Program-made: the position numbers and the translations under genes
In this document: piece after piece, positions 53,190-59,172 of the stretch
How positions within the stretch are numbered: position 1 is the stretch's first letter
Layout: every line of letters starts with the position of its first letter
Source of the DNA: Rathayibacter rhapontici
GTDB taxonomy: Bacteria; Actinomycetota; Actinomycetes; Actinomycetales; Microbacteriaceae
Direction: 5' to 3'
Assembly: GCF_001995175.1 (NCBI RefSeq)
Contig: NZ_MUKN01000018.1
Location: 1-59,172, forward strand
Length of the DNA: 59,172 nucleotides
The notes under the pieces: model-generated
Databases searched by the model: none
The model's input: only the letters and a program-made list of their open reading frames with translations
What the model was told of the DNA's origin: nothing

Positions 53190-54740
53190 CCGGCGCGTGA
53201 CCTCGCTCGAGGGCGAGCTGCCGGACGGCCTGGTCGACGCGGTCCTCGCCTACGAGGCCGCGCTCTCGGCCGACGACGTGCCCGCGCTCGCCGACGCGTT
53301 CGTCCGCGCCCCGACGACGCTCCGGGGCGACGCCTCGGGGCTGCTGGTCGGCCACGACGCGATCACCGGCTTCCGCGGACGGCGCGGCGGGACTCCTCCG
53401 CGCGGCCTCGCCGAGCTGCACGTGCGGGCGGTGGACGCCGGCTCCGCGCTGGTCGTCACGGTGAACACGCCGTCCCGCGGCGGACGCGGACTCGTCACGC
53501 AGCTGTGGTCGCTCGACGAGGGCGTCTGGCGGGTGCGCGCCGCCCAGGTGCAGGCGCCCGCGCCGGCGCTGGACGCGCGCGTCTGGCGGGTCGTCGGCGC
53601 GCCGCTGGTGCCTCCGACCGGCTCGGGGGAGCTGGACGGGCTCGACGTCGCGGTGAAGGACCTCTTCGCGATCGAGGGGCAGCGGATCGGCGCCGGGATG
53701 CCCGTGCGCCTCGCCGAGGCCGCGATCGAGACCGGGACGGCTCCGGCCGTGGCGGATCTTCTCGAGGCCGGGGCGGCCGTGCGGGGTCTCGCGCAGACGG
53801 ACGAGTTCGCCTACAGCATCGCGGGCCGCAACTCCGGCTACGGGACACCGCCGAACCCCGCGGTGCCCGGCGCGATCCCCGGCGGCTCCTCGAGCGGACC
53901 GGCGACCGCCGTCTCGCTCGGGCAGGCCGCCGTCGGGCTCGCGACGGACACGGCGGGCTCGATCCGCGTGCCCGCCTCGTACCAGGGGCTCTGGGGACTG
54001 CGGACGACGCACGGCGCCGTGCCGGTGGAGGGGCTGCTGCCGCTGGCTCCGAGCTTCGACACCGTCGGCTGGCTGACGCGGGACGTGCACACACTGCAGC
54101 GTGTCGCGCGGGTCGGGCTCTCGCGCTCCGAGCAGCGTCTTCCGGGCCGTGGAGTCGTCACGCGCCCGCACTGCTCGCTGCAGCCGATCCGGCGGTGCAG
54201 GAGGCGTTCGCGCGCCGTGTCCAGGCGCTGGTCGCCGATGGCGCGCTCGAGGAGCCGGAGAGCATCGTCCTGCCGCCCGTGGCCGAGATGTTCGAGGCCT
54301 TCCGCACCGTGCAGGCGGCGGAGGCGTGGGCCGCCGACGGCGAGTGGGTCTCAGCGCACCCGGGTGCCCTCGCCCCGGACGTGCAGGGGCGCTTCGACGC
54401 GGCGTCGCGGCTGGATGCGGCGACGGTCGGCGCCGCGCGGGAGCGCCTCGCCGGCCACCGCGCCGCCCTCGACGCCGCTCTCGGCGACCGGGTGCTGCTC
54501 CTCCCGTCCGCCTCCTCGCCCGCCCCGCCGCTGGACGCCTCGGCGGAGCGGATCGACGCGGTGCGCACGGCGACGCTGAGCATGACCTGCGTCGCGGGGA
54601 TCGGCGGCTACCCGGCTCTGTCGGCGCCGTTGCTCTCGGTCGACGGCGCCCCGGTGGGACTGTGCCTGGTCGGACCGCGCGGTGCCGACCTCGCCCTCCT
54701 CGAGAGGGCCGCCGCGTTCGGCTCCCCGAAACACGGGTGA
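53182..54740 (+). CDS. Amidase with N-terminal AtzH/HpxZ-like domain (apparent frameshift near 54161-54170)
   Basis: About 519 residues after repair. Residues 10-125 form an NTF2-like domain of the AtzH/HpxZ type (DUF3225: LVDAVLAYEAALSADDVPAL, HDAITGFRGRR, SLDEGVWRVRAAQV). From about 145 it is an amidase-signature enzyme with K159, the GGSSSG loop (234-239) and S260 (TAGSIR) as Ser-cisSer-Lys triad. The C-terminal part (ALLAAADPAVQEAFARRV onward) is one base out of frame; a base added in CGCGCCCGCACTG restores it. In Klebsiella the separate hpxY (amidase) and hpxZ genes belong to purine catabolism, which supports the same role here. Confidence 0.85.
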
Positions 54741-54759
54741 AACGTCTGTTCCGTAGAAT
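54728..54759 (+). promoter_or_regulatory. GlnR-box-like direct repeat and -10 box before pucG
   Basis: GAAAC-ACGGGT-GAAAC (54728-54743), overlapping the amidase stop codon, is followed by TAGAAT (54754-54759) as a possible -10 box. A third GAAAC lies at 54768-54772. The repeat is almost the same as that at 41056-41071. Confidence 0.6.
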
Positions 54760-54806
54760 GAGCATCTGAAACAGGTCTTCCGCCTGCGTTCCCCGTCCGT
54801 GAAGAG

Positions 54807-56060
54807 GTGGTTCCCATTCCGACCGCGCCCGCGATCTCGACCTTCCTGCCGATCGACCCGCCCCCGCGGCTCCTGATGGGCCCCGGCCCGATCAACGCGG
54901 ACCCCCGCGTGCTGCGCGCCATGTCGGCGCAGCTGGTCGGCCAGTACGACCCCTCCATGACCGCCTACATGACCGAGACGCAGGAGCTCTACCGCCGCGT
55001 CTTCGTCACGGAGAACGAGAAGACGATGCTCGTCGACGGCACCAGCCGCGCGGGCATCGAGGCCGCCCTGGTGTCGATGCTCGAGCCGGGCGACCGCGTG
55101 CTCGTGCCGGTCTTCGGCCGCTTCGGCCACCTCCTCCGCGAGATCGCCGAGCGCTGCGGCGCCGAGGTGCACGTGATCGAGGCGGAGTGGGGGCAGGTGT
55201 TCCCCGTGTCGGCGATCGCCGAGGCGATCGAGAAGGTCCGCCCCAAGGTGCTCGCGGTCGTGCACGGCGACACCTCGACGACCATGGCGCAGCCCCTCGA
55301 GGAGCTCGGCGCGATCTGCGAGAAGCACGGCGTGCTCTTCTACACCGACGTCACGGCGTCCCTCGCGGGCAACCCGTTCGGCGCCGACGAGCTGGGGCTC
55401 GACGCGGTCTCGGCGGGCCTGCAGAAGTGCCTCGGCGGTCCCTCCGGCTCGGCGCCCGTGACCTTCTCGGAGCGAGCCGTCGCAGTGATCGAGTCGCGCA
55501 AGAGCATCGAGGCGGGCATCCGCGACGAGGGCGACGCGGTCAGCGCGCGCCCCGTCCGCTCCAACTACTTCGACCTCGGCATGGTCTTCGACTACTGGGG
55601 CCCGCGCCGGCTCAACCACCACACCGAGGCGACCACGATGCTCTACGGCGCACGCGAGTGCGCCCGGATCATCGTCGAGGAGGGCCTGGAGAACACGATC
55701 GCCCGGCACCGGGTGCACGGAGCGGCGATGCTCGCCGGCGTGCAGGGCCTCGGGCTCGAGGTCTTCGGCGACGTCTCGCACAAGATGAGCAACGTCGTCG
55801 CGGTCCGGATCCCGGACGGAGTGAACGGCGACGCCGTCCGGGGCGCGATGCTCGAGGACTTCGGCATCGAGATCGGCACCTCGTTCGGTCCGCTGCACGG
55901 CAAGGTGTGGCGGATCGGCACGATGGGCTACAACGCCCGCACCGACACGGTGCTGACCACGCTCGCCGCGCTCGAGGCGGTCCTGCGGCGCGCCGGCGCC
56001 TCCGTCGCTCCGGGCGGCGGAGTGGACGGCGCCTACGGCGTCTACGGGAGCGCGACGTGA
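54807..56060 (+). CDS. pucG: Ureidoglycine-glyoxylate aminotransferase PucG type
   Basis: 417 residues, GTG start. PLP-dependent class V aminotransferase; K207 in VSAGLQKCLGG is the likely Schiff-base lysine, preceded by FYTDVTASLAGNPF with the cofactor Asp. N-terminal MGPGPINADPRVLRAMS and SNYFDLGMVFDYWGPRRLNHHTEATTMLYG match PucG/alanine-glyoxylate aminotransferases. Neighbouring allantoate amidohydrolase supports a role in ureide breakdown. It overlaps allC by 4 nt. Confidence 0.92.
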   Translation: MVPIPTAPAISTFLPIDPPPRLLMGPGPINADPRVLRAMSAQLVGQYDPSMTAYMTETQELYRRVFVTENEKTMLVDGTSRAGIEAALVSMLEPGDRVLVPVFGRFGHLLREIAERCGAEVHVIEAEWGQVFPVSAIAEAIEKVRPKVLAVVHGDTSTTMAQPLEELGAICEKHGVLFYTDVTASLAGNPFGADELGLDAVSAGLQKCLGGPSGSAPVTFSERAVAVIESRKSIEAGIRDEGDAVSARPVRSNYFDLGMVFDYWGPRRLNHHTEATTMLYGARECARIIVEEGLENTIARHRVHGAAMLAGVQGLGLEVFGDVSHKMSNVVAVRIPDGVNGDAVRGAMLEDFGIEIGTSFGPLHGKVWRIGTMGYNARTDTVLTTLAALEAVLRRAGASVAPGGGVDGAYGVYGSAT

Positions 56061-57292
56061 GCGCCGTCGACGCCGCCGTGATCATGGAGCGCTGCGATCT
56101 GCTCGCGGCGGTCTCGAGCACGCGCGGGGCGATCGAGCGCGTCTACCTCTCTCCGGAGCACGCCCGCGTCAACGCGATGGCGGCGGCCTGGATGGAGGAG
56201 GCGGGCATGCGCACGTGGCAGGACGCCGCCGGCAACCAGTGCGGCCGTTACGAGGGCGCGAGCGCCGGGCAGCCCGCCCTGATGCTGGGGTCCCATCTCG
56301 ACACGGTGATCGACGCGGGACGCTACGACGGGATCCTGGGCGTGATGCTCGCGATCGGAGTCGTCTCGCGGCTGAACTCCGCGGGGGTGCGCCTGCCCTT
56401 CGCGATCGAGGTCGTGGCGTTCGGCGACGAGGAGGGCACCCGCTTCGGCACCGCCCTGCTCGGCTCGCGCGCCGTCGCCGGGACGTGGGACGAGCACTGG
56501 TGGGAGCTCGAGGACGCGCAGGGCACCACGCTCGTCGACGCGTTCCACGAGTTCGGGCTCGACCCCTCCCGCATCTCCACTGCGGCCCGCGCGGCCGACG
56601 ACCTGCTCGGCTACCTCGAGGCGCACATCGAGCAGGGCCCCTACCTCGAGGAGGCCGACCGCGCCCTGGGCGTCGTCTCCTCGATCGCCGGCGCCCGGCG
56701 GTTCGCCCTCACGCTCACCGGCAAGGCCGGTCACGCCGGCGGAGTGCCGTTCGACCGCCGCCGCGACGCGCTCACGGGGGCCGCGGAGGCGGTGCTCGCG
56801 GTCGAGCGGATCGCGCGCGACAACGGCTGCATCGCGACGGTCGGGCGCCTCGAGGCGTTCCCCGGCGCGGTCAACGTGATCCCGGGGCGGGTCGAGTTCA
56901 GCCTCGATCTGCGCGCCGAGTTCGACGACGTGCGCGACCGAGTGTGGGACGAGATCCAGCACGCGATGTCCGAGACGGCGCGCCGCCGCCGCCTCGCACT
57001 GACCGTCGAGGAGACCCACGGCGCCCCCGCCGTCGTCGCCTCCGACCGGCTCCAGGACGTGATCCGCGAGGGCATCCGCGCGACCGGTGACGAGGAGCCG
57101 ATGGTGCTCTTCTCGAAGGCCGGCCACGACGCGATGGCGATCGCGGAGCTCACCGAGTACGCGATGCTCTTCCTCCGCTGCGAGGGCGGCGTCAGCCACC
57201 ACCCGGAGGAGAACGTCACCGAGGCCGACGTGGCCGTGGCGCTGGACGCCTTCGAGGCGGCGGTGCACGCCTTCGCGAGGTCGCGCGCATGA
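56057..57292 (+). CDS. allC: Allantoate amidohydrolase / M20-type Zn hydrolase
   Basis: 411 residues, GTG start. Metal ligands H80 and D91 region (GSHLDTVIDAGRYDGILG), the catalytic pair in FGDEEGTRFG and the dimerisation insert AHIEQGPYLEEADRALGVV are all as in AllC and N-carbamoyl-amino-acid hydrolases. Context with pucG favours allantoate to ureidoglycine. C-terminal CEGGVSHHPEENV supplies the last His ligand. Confidence 0.92.
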   Translation: MSAVDAAVIMERCDLLAAVSSTRGAIERVYLSPEHARVNAMAAAWMEEAGMRTWQDAAGNQCGRYEGASAGQPALMLGSHLDTVIDAGRYDGILGVMLAIGVVSRLNSAGVRLPFAIEVVAFGDEEGTRFGTALLGSRAVAGTWDEHWWELEDAQGTTLVDAFHEFGLDPSRISTAARAADDLLGYLEAHIEQGPYLEEADRALGVVSSIAGARRFALTLTGKAGHAGGVPFDRRRDALTGAAEAVLAVERIARDNGCIATVGRLEAFPGAVNVIPGRVEFSLDLRAEFDDVRDRVWDEIQHAMSETARRRRLALTVEETHGAPAVVASDRLQDVIREGIRATGDEEPMVLFSKAGHDAMAIAELTEYAMLFLRCEGGVSHHPEENVTEADVAVALDAFEAAVHAFARSRA

Positions 57293-58155
57293 CCGGGGCC
57301 GCCCCCTCCGACGCCGAGGCGCCGCCCAGCATCGGGCACCGCATCGACGCGGGCTACGCCTCGCTCTCGCGGCAGGAGCAGCGGGCGGCCGACTTCATCC
57401 TCGACCACCTCGGCGACCTGGCGATCTACACGGCGACCGAGCTCGCGCAGCACAGCGGGGTGTCCAAGGCCACGGTCTCGCGGCTGTTCCGGCGGCTCGG
57501 GTTCTCCAACTCGCAGGAGGTGCGCGAGCACGCCCGCGCGCTGCGCAGCTCCGGCGTCCCGGTCGGTCCCGCCTCCACCGCCGACGACCCCGTCGCCGCG
57601 CACCTCGAGAGCGAGCGCGCCAATCTCCAGCGGCTCGCCGTGGCGCTCGGCGACGGACGGCTCGACGCCGCCGTGCGCCTCGTCTCGGACGCCCGCGAGG
57701 TCGTGGTCGTCGGGATGCGCAACAGCTACCCGGTGGCGCTGCACCTGCGCCAGCAGCTCGCCCAGGCCCGCGCCCGCGTGCGCGTGGCGCCGCAGCCCGG
57801 TCAGTCGCTCGGCGAGGAGGTCGTGGGGCTCGGCGCCGAGGACGTCGTCGTGCTCGTCGGCTTCCGCCGGCGCCCCTCCTCCTTCGCCGCGCTCCTCGAC
57901 GTGCTCGCCGCCCGCGGAGTGCCGGTCGTGCTGCTCGCCGACGCGCAGGCCCGCCGCTTCGCCGACCGGGCGGCGGTCTGGCTCGAGTGCCCCGTCGACA
58001 GCGACTCGGCGTTCGACAGCTACGCCGCGGCGATGAGCGCGGTCGCGCTGCTCGCCTCGGGGGTGCTCGGGGCGCGTCCGCGCGACGCCCGCGAGCGGAT
58101 CGCCGGGATCAGCACCGTCTACGCGGAGCTCTCCGAGATCGAGGACCGGGCGTGA
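57289..58155 (+). CDS. MurR/RpiR-family transcriptional regulator
   Basis: 288 residues. N-terminal helix-turn-helix (LSRQEQRAADFILDHLGDLA, TATELAQHSGVSKATVSRLFRRLGFSNSQEV) and a C-terminal SIS domain (EVVVVGMRNSYPVALHLRQQ, DVVVLVGFRRRP) that binds phosphosugar-like effectors. In purine-catabolic clusters related regulators repress the operon. It overlaps allC and the next gene by 4 nt, so it is made as part of the operon it probably controls. Confidence 0.9.
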   Translation: MTGAAPSDAEAPPSIGHRIDAGYASLSRQEQRAADFILDHLGDLAIYTATELAQHSGVSKATVSRLFRRLGFSNSQEVREHARALRSSGVPVGPASTADDPVAAHLESERANLQRLAVALGDGRLDAAVRLVSDAREVVVVGMRNSYPVALHLRQQLAQARARVRVAPQPGQSLGEEVVGLGAEDVVVLVGFRRRPSSFAALLDVLAARGVPVVLLADAQARRFADRAAVWLECPVDSDSAFDSYAAAMSAVALLASGVLGARPRDARERIAGISTVYAELSEIEDRA

Positions 58156-58580
58156 ACGCGGTCGAGGCCGCCGACCTGATCCGGCTGCACGCGCGCCACC
58201 CGGTGGGGCGGGTCGCCGAGGACGCGTCCGAGGACGTGCTCGGACGCGTCGAGCTGCTCACGCCGACCTGCGGCGACCGACTCGCGCTGCGCGTCGTCCG
58301 GGTCGACGGCGGCCTGTCGCTGCGCTGGACCGGGCGGGGCTGCGAGCTGTCGCAGGGCTCCGCGTCGATGCTCGTCGAGGAGCTCGACGGTCTCGACGCG
58401 GAGGAGCTGGCCGGTCGCGTCGGAGCCCTCCTGACCTCGATGAGCCTGCGGGTCGCGGATCCGGTTCTCGGCGACGAGGCGGCCCTGCTCGCCGTGGCCG
58501 CGAATCCGGTGCGCTCGGTCTGCGCGACGCTGGCGTGGCGCGCCCTGCGCGACGCCCTCGCTCAGGCGGGGCCGTCGTGA
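58152..58580 (+). CDS. SufU/IscU-like iron-sulfur scaffold protein
   Basis: 142 residues, GTG start. The three cluster-binding cysteines and the Asp are present: C40 and D42 (TPTCGD), C64 (GRGCELSQGSASM) and C124 (RSVCATLAW). Other parts (RVVRVDGGLSLRWTG) follow the NifU-N fold. It is the last gene of the purine operon rather than of a suf operon, so it may build the clusters of a xanthine dehydrogenase encoded nearby (inference). Its 3-prime end overlaps the convergent nucleotidyltransferase gene by 19 nt. Confidence 0.85.
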   Translation: MNAVEAADLIRLHARHPVGRVAEDASEDVLGRVELLTPTCGDRLALRVVRVDGGLSLRWTGRGCELSQGSASMLVEELDGLDAEELAGRVGALLTSMSLRVADPVLGDEAALLAVAANPVRSVCATLAWRALRDALAQAGPS

Positions 58581-59122
58581 TCGCGGCCGTCGGCGAGGTC
58601 GCCGCACTCGACGGCCAGCGCTCCGTGCTCCTCCAGGTGGTCGCGCGCGCCGGAGTCGCCGTGGATCTCGGAGCGGATCGCCGCCCAGTGCGCGCGGCCG
58701 ATCAGCACGGGATGACCGGGGCGACCGTCGTGCACGGCCCGGGCGAGCGCCTCCGGGCCCGGCGGAGCCGCCGCGACGACGCGCGCTCCGACCGCGGCGG
58801 GCTCCTCCGGCAGGTCCACGAGCGTCACCAGGGCGGCCTCGCCGGTCGCGGCCGCCAGTCCCGCTCGCAGCGACGCGGACATCCCGTCCTCCCAGTCGTC
58901 GGCGATCACGATCCCGGTCTGCGGAGGGACGAGGCGGCGCGCGTCGTCGGCTCCGGCCCCGAGGACCACCAGCACCCGGCCGCAGCCGATCGTGCGCAGC
59001 CGCCGCACGGCGAGCTCGACCCACGGAGTGCCCTCCGCATCGCGCCGCAGGGCCTTCGGACCGCCCGCGCGACGCCCCGCGCCCGCCGCGAGGACGATCC
59101 CGGTGACGTCGGCCGCATCCAT
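58562..59122 (-). CDS. MocA/MobA-like nucleotidyltransferase
   Basis: 186 residues from the ATG at 59122 (59140 is an in-frame alternative). TGIVLAAGAGRRAGGPKALRR is the NTP-binding loop; LVTLVDLPEEP replaces the usual LxDxP metal site; GRPGHPVLIGRAHW is the substrate loop typical of MocA, which adds CMP to molybdopterin for xanthine-dehydrogenase-type enzymes. It fits a purine-oxidation locus. A general NDP-sugar enzyme is less likely. Confidence 0.82.
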   Translation of the reverse strand: MDAADVTGIVLAAGAGRRAGGPKALRRDAEGTPWVELAVRRLRTIGCGRVLVVLGAGADDARRLVPPQTGIVIADDWEDGMSASLRAGLAAATGEAALVTLVDLPEEPAAVGARVVAAAPPGPEALARAVHDGRPGHPVLIGRAHWAAIRSEIHGDSGARDHLEEHGALAVECGDLADGRDHDGPA

Positions 59123-59164
59123 CCCACCATCGTGCCCCACCCCGCCGCCCGACGAGGAGAGACC

Positions 59165-59172
59165 ATGACCAC
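59165..59172 (+). CDS. Start of a further gene, cut by the window edge
   Basis: ATG at 59165 preceded by GAGGAGAG at the right spacing; only M-T and part of the third codon are inside the window. Divergent from the MocA-like gene. Identity cannot be told. Confidence 0.45.

Overview
The window is high-GC chromosomal DNA from an actinobacterium, most likely Microbacteriaceae (a Rathayibacter-like member of the Micrococcales). This is judged from codon use, gene content and order: a type II fatty-acid operon behind aceE, a DUF3145 gene, DUF6504, a zinc-free L32, and an F420 biosynthesis gene beside an F420-dependent oxidoreductase. Gene density is about one per kb. No insertion sequence, prophage or CRISPR array was seen.

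Layout. 1-594: intergenic repeats, then dnaG. 2.7-10.0 kb: a peptide/opine-type ABC transporter operon (binding lipoprotein, two permeases, a double ATPase, a further ATPase, a 2-hydroxyacid dehydrogenase). 10.1-18.2 kb: tRNA-Asn, an RsmC/RlmG-type methyltransferase, peptide deformylase, a NIPA/DMT-type membrane protein, a GT4 glycosyltransferase, tRNA(CAT) and small conserved genes. 18.2-26.7 kb: an SDR, a GT2, an MFS exporter, then a divergent pair around a perfect LexA box (DUF6504 on one side; a 96-residue protein plus a stand-alone family A DNA polymerase on the other), a secreted transglycosylase-like protein, a PadR regulator and DUF3145. 26.7-27.8 kb: a gene-free, repeat-rich stretch with a 27-bp tandem array. 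27.8-35.5 kb: the fabF-acpP-fabH-fabD-fasR-aceE block, all on the minus strand. 35.8-41 kb: AhpE, DUF1345, tRNA-Val, a short LysR-type DNA-binding protein, a RibD-C protein, a patatin, an anti-sigma-type ATPase and CofD. 41.2-48.5 kb: pyrimidine/hydantoin catabolism (ureidopropionase-type nitrilase, dihydropyrimidinase, LLM F420 oxidoreductase) with an NMT1/SsuA-like ABC transporter. 48.6-51.9 kb: yceD-rpmF-rnc-mutM and DUF1275. 52.1 kb to the end: purine/ureide catabolism (formamidase-type enzyme, an AtzH/HpxZ-amidase fusion, PucG, allantoate amidohydrolase, an RpiR regulator, a SufU-like scaffold), with a convergent MocA-like nucleotidyltransferase.

The two nitrogen-scavenging clusters share a GAAAC-N6-GAAAC direct repeat upstream. 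It has the geometry of actinobacterial GlnR boxes, which suggests common nitrogen control. The SufU-like and MocA-like genes suggest that a molybdenum/Fe-S xanthine dehydrogenase lies just beyond the right edge.

Data caution. Twelve genes, including the essential dnaG, aceE and fabF, are broken by single frame changes. Eleven equal the loss of one base and aceE equals the loss of two, all in GC-rich runs. This looks like consensus error rather than gene decay, so I annotate these genes as intact loci carrying an apparent frameshift.
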